DNA of 61,419 nucleotides, taken from positions 1 through 61,419 of the forward strand of contig JAEUQA010000034.1 in assembly GCA_016789845.1 (NCBI GenBank), read 5' to 3'. The notes below the pieces were generated by a model. It was not told the origin of the DNA and searched no databases. It saw only the letters and a program-made list of their open reading frames with translations. Source of the stretch: Chromatiales bacterium (GTDB taxonomy: Bacteria > Pseudomonadota > Gammaproteobacteria > Steroidobacterales > GCA-2729495). Each line of letters opens with the position of its first letter. Position 1 is the stretch's first letter. Shown piece after piece: positions 1 to 7,135 of the stretch. Position numbers and translations under genes: made by a program.

Positions 1-141
1 CGGCGACAATCTGGCGGGGCGGGGGAGATTCAGGGGGCTGGTCGTCGCGAACTGGAGCGCCGGTGCCGTGCGTCACCGGCGGGTCGTCGGCGCCCCCGCC
101 GGGCCCGGGCTTTCGGCAGGGGCTTTGAATGACCTATTCTC
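1..141 (+). mobile_element. IS91/ISCR-like element end, copy 1 (partial)
   Basis: This is the terminal part of a repeat present three times in the first 4.3 kb. It shares with copy 3 (3933-4302) the GGCGGGGCGGGGGAGATTCA stretch, the GGGCCCGGGCTTNCGGCAGG stretch and the final TTTGAATGACCTATTCTC. That last motif resembles the TTTGAACTTCCTATAC ori-type ends described for IS91/ISCR rolling-circle elements. The element runs off the left edge of the window. Its right end at 141 abuts a broken HAF-repeat gene, so the insertion truncated that gene. The family assignment rests on copies 2 and 3, where a transposase C-terminus precedes the same end. Confidence 0.6.
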
Positions 142-345
142 AGACATGACCAGGACATCCAGCAAGCGCTGCATCCCGCCGCTGCTCGTCCAGACGAAGG
201 CCTCCTGTCCCGACGCCGTGTTGGCAAATCCCACCACTACACTGGCATCATCGGATACGTCCACGGCGGCGGACGAGAAATCGCCGCCGGCCAGATCGCC
301 CAAGCCCACCATCCCGCCACCGCTGCGTAGCGGATATGCAATCGC
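142..345 (-). pseudogene. HAF-repeat protein fragment
   Basis: The minus strand encodes about 65 residues with the pattern GLGDLAGGDFSSAA, DVSDDASVVVG and ASGQEAFVWTSSGGM. This is the hallmark of the HAF repeat found in secreted, often PEP-CTERM-bearing, bacterial proteins. The reading ends with MQRLLDVLV, typical of the last repeat, and is then cut by the IS91-like end at 141. There is no start codon context or signal peptide, and the 5' side meets the stop codon of the TolB/TPR gene at 358. It is therefore a fragment, not a working gene. The family is fairly clear; the original function is unknown. Confidence 0.55.
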
Positions 346-357
346 GCCGGTCCTGCC

Positions 358-2310
358 TTAGCTCGCGCCTGCCGCCTGGGGCAATTCAATGTCGAAATCC
401 AGCGCCTCGACCTGCTCGTCCGACAGGCCGATTCGTTGCAGCAGCGGCACATAGCGGGGATCCTGCCCCAACGTCTGGAACCACGGCCCGGCCCGCAGCT
501 CGAGGATGCCACCATCGCGTTCCTGCAGGGCCCGGTCCAGCCACTTGAACGCCTCGTCGGGCTTGCGGAGCCGCGCATAGCCAGCGGCCACAAGGCTGGC
601 AAAATCCGGATGCTCGCGCCCGACTTTCTCCAGCAGTCGCTGTGCTTCTTCGCCTTTGCCCAGGGCGGCGTAGGCGAAGGCCAGTCCCAGCGGCCGCATG
701 GTGTCGTGGGGCTCCCGCTGCATTTCGGCAAGCGCGCTATCGAAGTCGCCCGCCAAGAGCAGCGCCTCGCCCAGGACCACGTGCGTGAACACCCCATCCG
801 GCGCCAGCTCCAGTGACCTCCGCAGCGCCGCGATCGCGTCAGCATACCGGCCAAAAATCATGTACGTGAAACCGAGCGAGTCCCAGACAGCGGCGTTCCG
901 CGGGTCGCGACGTACCAGTTCCTCGGCGATGGCAATCGAGCGCTTGGCGTCTCCTGTCGCCCTGGTTAGGTTTCCTGCCGCAGACAGAGCAGCCTCATGG
1001 CTGGGCGACAGTGACAGGGCGCGCTTCACCAGGCGCGCGGTCTCGGGCAGGTTCATGTCGTAGTGCTGAACCAGGTCCGCCAGCGCAGCGATCGTCGCCA
1101 CATCGGACGGATCAATATCGATCGCCTGCTGGATTGCCGCACGGGCCTTGGCGAATCCCTCGTGCAGAGGTAGAAAACCGAGCCAAGACCGCTGGCTGTA
1201 TGTCTCTGAAAGCAGTCGCCACGCGGGTGCGTACCTGGCGTCGATTGCAATAGCCTGCTCGAGCAACGCGGTCGCCTGTTCGAGCGTCGCCTTGGATCCG
1301 GTCCGGTACAGTTGCTTGGCCCGTAGATAGTCGGCATATGCAGCGGGGTCCGTTGCCTTGTCAACCCGCCCGGACGCTTGGAACATGATGGTCTTGAACT
1401 GAGCCACGATTGCGGTGGCGATCTCGTCCTGCACCGCGAAGATGTCATCGAGCGGGCGGTCGTAGGTTTCCGACCACCGGTTGGTGTCCGAGCGCGCGTC
1501 GATCAGCTGTGCGGTAATGCGCACCTGAGTGCCGGACTTGCGCACCGAACCCTCCAGTACGTGGGTCGCGTTCAGCTCGCTGGCAATCTGCGCGATCTTT
1601 GCGCCCTTGCCTTTGTAAGAGAAGGCCGAGGAACGCGAAATCACCCGCAGCCCCGGAATCTTCGCAAGGCGGTTGAGCAGCTCCTCGGAGATGCCGTCCG
1701 AGAAGTACTCCTGTTCCGTTTCGGCGCTCAGGTTTACGAACGGTAGCACCACGATGGAATTATCGGAGACCCCATCGAGTGCCGGGATGTTCGAGGGCGC
1801 GCCGGAACTTGCGACTACTTTAGTCGAGGCCTTCGTGCGCTCAGCGGGTTTGGCGGTCTCCTCAACGACCGCACTTCCAGAGAACCAGAACTTTTCGACA
1901 ACGAGGTAACACAAAGCAATTGCCAGCACTGCAATGATGGAACGATCCAGTCTCTTGCCGGTCTCCGCGCGGATAGACTGCCGTGGGGACACCTCCTCCG
2001 TGGGCTTGAGGCCTGTGGGAGTGATTTCGTAGATCCAGGCGACGAGCAGGGCTACGGGGAAGCCGACCACCATCAGCAGGACGACGCTGCGGCCAATCCA
2101 GTAGGGAAAATGGAGAAGGTGGGCGAAGACTTCGACTACTTCGAGAATCAGATAGCCAACGGCCGCGTAAAGAGTTGCAACCCGGCCGAGGTTGCGACGC
2201 TTTAACTCTTCGAAGAATCTGACCTTAGGAAGTATCGCGTGCGCGGGATCAGGAGCCGGAGTAGTCGGCTCCGGCGATGGTGGCGCGGCGGGTAGTTGGT
2301 CGTCGCTCAT
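358..2310 (-). CDS. TolB-like/TPR membrane protein (probable signalling or regulatory protein)
   Basis: The product is about 650 residues if translated from the ATG at 2310; an in-frame start at 2445 would add 45 low-complexity residues that look non-native. Around residues 30-60 is the segment FFEELKRRNLGRVATLYAAV, which typically opens this family, followed by two or three membrane helices. A TolB-N/FlgO-like domain begins at SIVVLPFVNLSAETEQEYFSDG (split here: SIVVLPFVNLS, then EYFSDGISEELLNRL) and continues through THVLEGSVRKSG and VQDEIATAIV. The C-terminal half consists of tetratricopeptide repeats. Family members are often fused to a winged-helix or adenylate-cyclase-like domain, but no such domain is visible here. 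No Shine-Dalgarno sequence is clear. The gene ends next to the HAF remnant; its partners are unknown. Confidence 0.8.
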   Translation of the reverse strand: MSDDQLPAAPPSPEPTTPAPDPAHAILPKVRFFEELKRRNLGRVATLYAAVGYLILEVVEVFAHLLHFPYWIGRSVVLLMVVGFPVALLVAWIYEITPTGLKPTEEVSPRQSIRAETGKRLDRSIIAVLAIALCYLVVEKFWFSGSAVVEETAKPAERTKASTKVVASSGAPSNIPALDGVSDNSIVVLPFVNLSAETEQEYFSDGISEELLNRLAKIPGLRVISRSSAFSYKGKGAKIAQIASELNATHVLEGSVRKSGTQVRITAQLIDARSDTNRWSETYDRPLDDIFAVQDEIATAIVAQFKTIMFQASGRVDKATDPAAYADYLRAKQLYRTGSKATLEQATALLEQAIAIDARYAPAWRLLSETYSQRSWLGFLPLHEGFAKARAAIQQAIDIDPSDVATIAALADLVQHYDMNLPETARLVKRALSLSPSHEAALSAAGNLTRATGDAKRSIAIAEELVRRDPRNAAVWDSLGFTYMIFGRYADAIAALRRSLELAPDGVFTHVVLGEALLLAGDFDSALAEMQREPHDTMRPLGLAFAYAALGKGEEAQRLLEKVGREHPDFASLVAAGYARLRKPDEAFKWLDRALQERDGGILELRAGPWFQTLGQDPRYVPLLQRIGLSDEQVEALDFDIELPQAAGAS

Positions 2311-2536
2311 TAACGTGGTTGCGGCTGCTCTTGTCGGGTCAGATTGCCCGTGATGGGTAGAAGATTCAATTTTGGGTTGACTGGACGCCCCGTAGGTTGT
2401 TTGCGCCACCTGCAAGTGCCGAGCAGCCCGGACACCGCCGGTCACGCGCCCTCAGGGCGAGGTCCTGAGACCAGCAGCGCCCAGCCGTGGTTGCTGGGCC
2501 TCGAATCTGGCCGGGCGAGAACGAGCCGGTCGGCGA

Positions 2537-2560
2537 CTAGGAAATTCAAACCCCCTCTCG
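2537..2560 (-). mobile_element. degenerate IS91-like ori-type end
   Basis: Read on the minus strand this gives GGGGGTTTGAATTTCCTAG, close to TTTGAATGACCTATTCTC at the other ends in this region and to TTTGAACTTCCTATAC at 44993. A perfect 14-bp palindrome (GCGGGAATTCCCGC, 2637-2650) lies about 80 bases inward, where IS91-type ends usually carry an inverted repeat. The rest of the 431-base stretch between the TolB/TPR gene start at 2310 and the Rieske remnant at 2742 holds no gene that I recognise. This assignment is weak because the motif is short. Confidence 0.3.
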
Positions 2561-2741
2561 CCAGGCGGATCATGGCACGGCAGCGGTGACGCCGGCATCA
2601 CGCGCGGCGCCACCCACGCCGCCCCTGTCATGCACTGCGGGAATTCCCGCCCCGACGCCCGGATTCGGTCGCCCCTGATGCAGTAGCGCCCACGCCCCAT
2701 CCGGCCCGGCCGGGCCTGACGGTGGCGATGGCGAGCCGTGT

Positions 2742-2936
2742 CTAGCTGCGCTCGCCGGTGGCGAGCGCGCCACCACGATGCACGCAGGTGTTCGCGAGGC
2801 AGCGGGGCGTGCCGTCGTGGTCGCGGAAGAGGACGAAGTCCGCGCCGAGGGCGCGGACTGCGAGGGGCGCGTCGGTGAGTTCCGCCGCCTGGGCCATCGG
2901 GTACCAGAAGTTGATGTACATGCGCGGGTCATCAGG
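2742..2936 (-). pseudogene. Rieske [2Fe-2S] oxygenase N-terminal fragment
   Basis: From the ATG at 2921 the minus strand reads MYINFWYPMAQAAELTD, then VRALGADFVLFRDHDG, then CLANTCVHRGGALATGE, followed by a TAG stop. The NFWYP opening and the C-x-H-R-G-G pair are characteristic of the Rieske domain at the start of ring-hydroxylating oxygenases. Only 59 codons remain: the second Cys-x2-His ligand pair and the catalytic domain are missing. The upstream side abuts the IS91-like end at 2937. It is a truncated remnant and probably not functional. Confidence 0.65.
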
Positions 2937-3310
2937 GAGAATAGGTCATTCAAAGCCCCTGCCGGAAGCCGGTTCCCCGTCGATTGGGACCCCGGCCAGC
3001 ATCGCGGCCCGTCACCCCAGGCCCGCGATCCCGCTGACCAGTGGCTGAATCTCCCCCGCCCCGCCAGATTCTCGCCGCGCACGAGACCCCGGGCGCAGCC
3101 CCGCACCGCCGGACGGGTACCGGCAAACGTCACTGACCGCCTGAACTAGCCGAACTCCCGCCCGCCCGGTGGCGGACCCCGCTCCGCGGGCCGCTGACCC
3201 GGCCGCGCCGCCCGCCGGTCCAGGTGCTCGAGGATCCTGGCGATGACCAGCGGATCCTCGACGCTCGCGATCACCCGCACCTAGCCCCCGCAGCCCTCGC
3301 ACGTCTCCAG
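2937..3310 (-). mobile_element. IS91/ISCR-like element end, copy 2, with transposase C-terminus remnant
   Basis: On the minus strand, 3310-3146 encodes ETCEGCGG, an in-frame stop, then VRVIASVEDPLVIARILEHL and a proline/arginine-rich tail ending in REFG-stop. This matches the C-terminal Cys-x2-Cys zinc motif and tail of IS91-family transposases. The sequence then runs through a conserved non-coding end to GAGAATAGGTCATTCAA (2937-2953), the inverse of the ends of copies 1 and 3. About 75 bases in the middle (near 2965-3040) differ completely from copy 3 although both flanks match. The internal stop and missing N-terminus show it is inactive. Confidence 0.7.
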
Positions 3311-3344
3311 AATAACCCGCCGAGCGACCTGTGCATCGGGGCTG

Positions 3345-3932
3345 TCTCCACCGTCGGCTGCTGTTTCTTAGTATTGGCCGGTCCGGAGGGATAGGGTCCC
3401 GGAGGGCGGCCAGCTGCTCGGGTGAGTCTGTCGGGGCCAATGCCGCCAGGGCCAGGTGGGCGCGCGGGTCAGTGGGCATGAGCCGGATCGCCCTTTCATG
3501 GACGGCGCGGGCTGCCTTGACGTCACCCTGACGAACGTAGGCCCTGCCGAGCAGCAGGCTGGCATCCAGGTTGTCCTCCGGGTAGGACTTCAGGAAGTCG
3601 ATCGCCTCAGCGCCACGGCCGGCGTCGAGCAGGATGTTGGTCAGTCCTTCCAGCGCCTGGAGTTGTTGCGGATCCTTGGCGAGGACGGCCCGGTAGCGGG
3701 CCAGCGCCTCCGTGTCGGACCCCTTGGCCTGCAGTATCTGCGCCAGTTGCTGCTCAGCCAGCACGCTGCCCGCTCCACGCTCCATCCCGCGCTTCGCCTC
3801 CGCCTCGGCCGCGGCCAGCTCCTGCTGGGCGAGAAGGCTCCGCACCAAGGCGGCCGACGCTTCGGCATCGTCGGGGTTGACCGCGACGAAGGCGCTCAGG
3901 ATAGCTGAGGCAGCGGCGTTGTCGCCCTCGCG
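3345..3932 (-). pseudogene. TPR-protein fragment between inverted IS91-like ends
   Basis: The minus strand reads about 190 residues of tetratricopeptide repeats: AASAILSAFVAVNPDDAEA, then LAEQQLAQILQAKGSDTEAL, LLLGRAYVRQGDVKAARAV and IRLMPTDPRAHLALAAL. Both ends run into IS91-like transposase sequence: copy 2 on the left (minus) and copy 3 on the right (plus). No native start or stop codon remains. The repeat style resembles large TPR proteins, including those of PEP-CTERM loci, but the fragment is too short to identify. It is probably trapped debris. Confidence 0.55.
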
Positions 3933-4302
3933 GAGACCTGCGAGGGCTGCGGGGGCCAGGTGCGGGTGGTGGCCTGCATCGAGGACCCGCTGGTCATCGC
4001 CAGGATCCTCGAGCACCTGGACCGGCAGGCGGCGCGGCCGGGTCAGCGGCCCGCGGAGCGGGGTCCGCCACCGGGCGGGCGGGAGTTCGGCTAGCTCAGG
4101 AGGTCAGTGGCATGGCCGGCTCCGGTCCGGCGGTGCGGGGCTGCGTCCGGGGTCTCGTGCGCGGCGAGAATCTGGCGGGGCGGGGGAGATTCATGGGGCT
4201 GGCCGTTGCGAACTGGAGCGCAGGTGCCGCGCGTCACCGGCGGGTCGTCGGCGCCGCCGCCGGGCCCGGGCTTCCGGCAGGGGCTTTGAATGACCTATTC
4301 TC
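3933..4302 (+). mobile_element. IS91/ISCR-like element end, copy 3, with transposase C-terminus remnant
   Basis: Bases 3933-4094 encode ETCEGCGGQVRVVACIEDP, then LVIARILEHLDRQ and a tail ending in GGREFG-stop: the C-terminal zinc motif and tail of an IS91-family transposase, without the stop seen in copy 2. The non-coding end continues to TTGAATGACCTATTCTC at 4286-4302. Copies 2 and 3 form an inverted pair enclosing the TPR fragment. Immediately after 4302 begins a 3' piece of a membrane-protein gene, so this end also truncated a gene. Confidence 0.7.
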
Positions 4303-4538
4303 CCTGGGACGCCTACTTCGCCTTCTGGCTGATGGCGGGCTTCAGCGTGGTGCCGGACGTGATCCGCTACGCCCGCAACCGGAATGCGGGCAATCCGATG
4401 CACGGCATGATGAGCGGCGGGATCCGCGGCATGCTGGCGCTGGTCGCCACGCTTTACATCCTCCTGTACTGCATGATTGCCAGGGGCAGCCTGTTCGCCC
4501 GCCCGATCCTGGGGGCGTTGGGGGTCGTCAGCCGGTAG
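4303..4538 (+). pseudogene. 3' partial duplicate of the membrane-protein gene at 8423-9037
   Basis: The plus strand reads WDAYFAFWLMAGFSVVPDVI, then YARNRNAGNPMHGMMSGGIR, ALVATLYILLYCMIARGSLF and PILGALGVV before a stop. This is nearly the same as the last 78 residues of the intact minus-strand protein at 8423-9037; by eye roughly 90 percent of bases agree. The first two thirds are missing because the IS91-like end sits at the breakpoint (CCTGGGACGCC starts the homology). A short ORF from 4290 borrows a start codon from the IS end, so a chimeric 82-residue peptide is possible but unlikely to matter. Confidence 0.75.
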
Positions 4539-4550
4539 CGGCGCTACCCG

Positions 4551-4979
4551 TCAGCCAGAACCCGGCCTCGCCTTTGCCCTGGCGACCGCCGCGTCGACCT
4601 GCGGCATCGCCTCACTCACAGCCCTTCTCGTGCAGTTGGCGTCAGGCGCCGCGGGCGCATAGATCTTCTCCAGGTCTGCGCACCCTGCCCGTGCCACCGC
4701 ACGGACGCGCTCTGCCAGCGCGGCCGCGCCGGCCTCCGTCGCGAGATCGAGATCATCGAAGCGGATGCGATGGCGGATCTCGGTCTGCTCAACGGGCATG
4801 CCGGTAGCGGTCTTGCCCTCGCTCGTGGTGACGGGCGCCTCGGAGCGCACCGTGGGCCGTTCGAAAAGGACCACGATCTCATCGGCATCCTGCGGCTCGT
4901 CGCCACTGGCAGGGGACCAGGCCACCGGGCCCGCCAGCACGCCAGCCGCGACACACAGCGCAATGGACTTGCTGCTCAT
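4551..4979 (-). CDS. UrcA family protein
   Basis: This encodes a 142-residue small secreted protein. An N-terminal signal peptide (MSSKSIALCVAAGVLAGPVA) is followed by the family core: a polar stretch ending IRHRIRFDDLDLATEAGAAA, then LAERVRAVARAGCADL and NCTRRAVSEAMPQVDAAVAR. The two cysteines and the V/I-RFDDLDL-x-T-x-x-G motif define UrcA proteins, which are common in Caulobacterales, sphingomonads and Xanthomonadales and have no established biochemical role. An excellent Shine-Dalgarno sequence, AAGGAGG, precedes the ATG at 4979. The gene's tail lies just beyond the duplicated fragment. The family call is firm; the function is unknown. Confidence 0.8.
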   Translation of the reverse strand: MSSKSIALCVAAGVLAGPVAWSPASGDEPQDADEIVVLFERPTVRSEAPVTTSEGKTATGMPVEQTEIRHRIRFDDLDLATEAGAAALAERVRAVARAGCADLEKIYAPAAPDANCTRRAVSEAMPQVDAAVARAKARPGSG

Positions 4980-5151
4980 GACTGCCTACCTCCTTGCATT
5001 GAGCCCGATGCTGCCGACTTCGCGGCCAGGCTGTCGATTAGGAGGTTCGCGTATTGCGGGCAGTGCAGGGATGGCTAGGATGTTGCGGAGTCATGGCCCG
5101 ATGAGCCGGCTGGCGGCGGCACCAGGCGGGGATCCGCCCGGAACCAACGCC

Positions 5152-6051
5152 TCAGCGCCGCAGGAACTGATTCCCGCCCGTTGCGCTGGCCGTGCCAGGG
5201 CGCAGTAGCCCCTGACGCCGCCGCCAGAGCAAGCCGGCAATGCCGGTGCCAAGCAACCACGCGGACGCGGGCAGCGGCACCACTGTCGGCACCTGCGATT
5301 CGGTGAAGTCGAGACCCGCATTGAACCCGCTGAAACTGAAACCGCTCACCGCGTTGCCGAGCGAGTCCTCGACGGCTGCTAGGCCGCCCCAATAGATGGT
5401 GTTATTGAACACCGCCTCGGCGAAGCCTTCGCCGCTGGCGCCCGGCGCCCGTTCAGCCCGGGTCGTCAGCGAAAAGTTGAAGTTGCTGGTTTCGCCGAAC
5501 CGGAAGCTGAGTGCGCCTTCGACGAAGGCCAGCACGGACTTCGGGCCGGTCGTGCCGTTGGCGAATGTGGTGAACAGCGTGACGGGATTTGGCGACCGGA
5601 GGCTGGTGGCCTGCAGCAGAACGCTCGACTGGCCGGCGCCTGTGGCGTCCAGGTACCCCTCGACGAAGAATGCAAAACGCAGGACGCCGTTGGTCCCCTG
5701 CTGGGCCGGATCCGGGTGGTTGATGGCCCAGTATTGCTCCTCCCATGCAGCGCCGCTCTGGGACAGATGGCTGACGCCGGAGGGGAGCTGTACCGTGGAG
5801 GCTGCGCGAATGATGCCGCGATCGGCATCCGCCTCGGCAATGATCAGTCCACCGTTGGCCGGGGTAACGGACTGGAAGCAGGGGGTACCGAGACGGATCC
5901 GGCCATCGGGAAACGACGGCGAGCTGCCACCATAGCCAGCCAGGTCACCGCAGGAAACAGTGTCTGCCGAAGCCGCTGGCGCCCCAAGGATTGTCGCCGC
6001 TGACAGTACGACGGCCGCCAGAAGCCGCTTTGAGAACGTTGGACCGGACAT
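5152..6051 (-). CDS. VPLPA-CTERM sorting-domain secreted protein
   Basis: This encodes a 299-residue protein from the ATG at 6051 (SD GGGGAG just upstream; the upstream in-frame ATG at 6090 would spoil the signal peptide). Residues 1-30 form a signal peptide (KRLLAAVVLSAATILGAPAA, cut near ASA-DT). The middle is a beta-rich extracellular region without a recognised enzyme domain. Near the C-terminus is VPLPASAWLLGTGIAGLL followed by WRRRQ: a VPLPA-type PEP-CTERM signal of recognition motif, helix and basic cluster. Such signals direct proteins to an exosortase for processing at the envelope. About 18 residues follow the basic cluster, which is longer than usual. No exosortase gene is in the window. 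Confidence 0.8.
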   Translation of the reverse strand: MSGPTFSKRLLAAVVLSAATILGAPAASADTVSCGDLAGYGGSSPSFPDGRIRLGTPCFQSVTPANGGLIIAEADADRGIIRAASTVQLPSGVSHLSQSGAAWEEQYWAINHPDPAQQGTNGVLRFAFFVEGYLDATGAGQSSVLLQATSLRSPNPVTLFTTFANGTTGPKSVLAFVEGALSFRFGETSNFNFSLTTRAERAPGASGEGFAEAVFNNTIYWGGLAAVEDSLGNAVSGFSFSGFNAGLDFTESQVPTVVPLPASAWLLGTGIAGLLWRRRQGLLRPGTASATGGNQFLRR

Positions 6052-6201
6052 GACTCCCCTTTGCAAGATCACCACTGCTGCTCTTTTCATGTCCGGACAG
6101 ATTGGCGGACACTCGTGTTGTCGGGTGATTGTCGACTGCCAGCAGTGACGCTCGCAAGCGATGTCTCACATAACGCCGACGGCGCTCATCCTGCGGTAGA
6201 A

Positions 6202-6477
6202 ATGGGTGCGCTCCACTGCACCACGTGCCACGCGGAAGGGCTGGTGGCCTTCAGCTGCAAGCGCCGGGGCTTCTGCCCGAGCTGCGGGGCGCGGCGGATG
6301 GTCGAGAGCGCGGCCCTGCTGGTGGACGAGGTGCTGCCCCGGGAGCCGGTCCGCCAGTGGGTCCTGTCGGTGCCCTTCCCGCTGCGCTTCCTCTTCGCCG
6401 CGGAACCGGCCGCGATGGGCGAGGTGCTGGCCCTTGTCTGGCGGGCGATCTCGGCGCATCTTCTCACTCATTGCCAT
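6202..6477 (+). pseudogene. IS91-family transposase N-terminal remnant
   Basis: The plus strand reads MGALHCTTCHAEGLVAFSCK, then RRGFCPSCGARRMVESAALL, DEVLPREPVRQWVLSVPFPL and AAEPAAMGEVLALVWRAI. The C-x2-C...C-x5-C-x2-C zinc cluster and the VRQWVLSVPFPLR motif are the N-terminal signature of IS91/ISCR transposases. The reading frame loses similarity near 6477, before the catalytic tyrosine region. The same AEPA-MG-VL--VWRA segment reappears at 44031, so both derive from related elements. It is inactive. Confidence 0.75.
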
Positions 6478-6548
6478 CGCGCTCGCCGGCTACGGACCGG
6501 CCCGGGACGCACACCCCCAGGTGGCGGCGTCCGGCGGGGTCGGGTGAA

Positions 6549-6926
6549 CTACCGGGCGGCCAGGCGGGCCCCGGCCACTGCGGCGCCGCTGGGCGCGTGC
6601 CGTGCGACCACGTTGAGCTCCGTGCCAGAACCCCACCGCGCGGTCCTGCAGAGGGACACCGTGTCGCCCAGCGCCTCGCCGGCTTTCGCGGTATAGGCCG
6701 ACTCGATCGTGAACTCCCGCCACATGCCACGGACGGTGACCGCCGTCACCGTGTGCCTGGCCAGGGCGGCGCCGACATCGGCTGCCTCGGGGCGCAGGGC
6801 GACGACGCAGCGCTGCAGTTCGTCGCCGTAGACGGGCAGGGTCGCGGCCGTATCGGCCGACGCCTGCTGGGCCAGGATGCCGGCCAGGCTGCCGAGGATC
6901 AGGGCGGTGCGGATCGTGCTCTTCAT
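6549..6926 (-). CDS. small secreted protein of unknown function
   Basis: This encodes a 125-residue product with a clear signal peptide (MKSTIRTALILGSLAGILAQ, then QASADT). The mature part is about 100 residues with two cysteines (RCVVALRPEAADVG and VSLCRTARWGSG) that could form a disulfide, and it ends GARLAAR. A GAGGAA Shine-Dalgarno-like element precedes the ATG. I do not recognise the family. Its size, its two cysteines and its position near an UrcA gene suggest an envelope or periplasmic protein. Codon use matches the neighbours and it has no obvious operon partner. Confidence 0.6.
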   Translation of the reverse strand: MKSTIRTALILGSLAGILAQQASADTAATLPVYGDELQRCVVALRPEAADVGAALARHTVTAVTVRGMWREFTIESAYTAKAGEALGDTVSLCRTARWGSGTELNVVARHAPSGAAVAGARLAAR

Positions 6927-7135
6927 GACAGGGTTCCTCTTTCCGATTGCCGGCGGTACCCCCGCCGTTGGACAGACAGTGCGCCGCCCGGCGCCCGGGT
7001 TCTGTCAACGGGATGACACAAGGGGCGCAAAAGTCGCGACGAACTGGCCTTCTATCACCCGTTCTACAGCCTGATCGGCCACTGGCGCAGCGACGGGGAC
7101 ACCTGTGCGGGGAAGCATCCTTTCCAGGGGCTGGT
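6927..7135. other. intergenic region with a small hairpin and a short open stretch
   Basis: The segment contains a GGCGG/CCGCC mini-hairpin near 6951-6966. On the plus strand there is a short reading (DELAFYHPFYSLIGHWRS) without start codon context that could be gene debris. I see no recognisable gene. Confidence 0.25.

Noticed and set aside
2310..2445. Longer N-terminus for the TolB/TPR protein starting at 2445
   Set aside because: The added 45 residues are of irregular composition and precede the family's usual start; the ATG at 2310 is preferred.
2410..2580. Possible tRNA-like structure upstream of the TolB/TPR gene
   Set aside because: Some GC-rich pairings exist, but no cloverleaf with anticodon loop and GTTCRA T-loop could be drawn; the TTTGAATTTCCTAG part fits an IS91-like end better.
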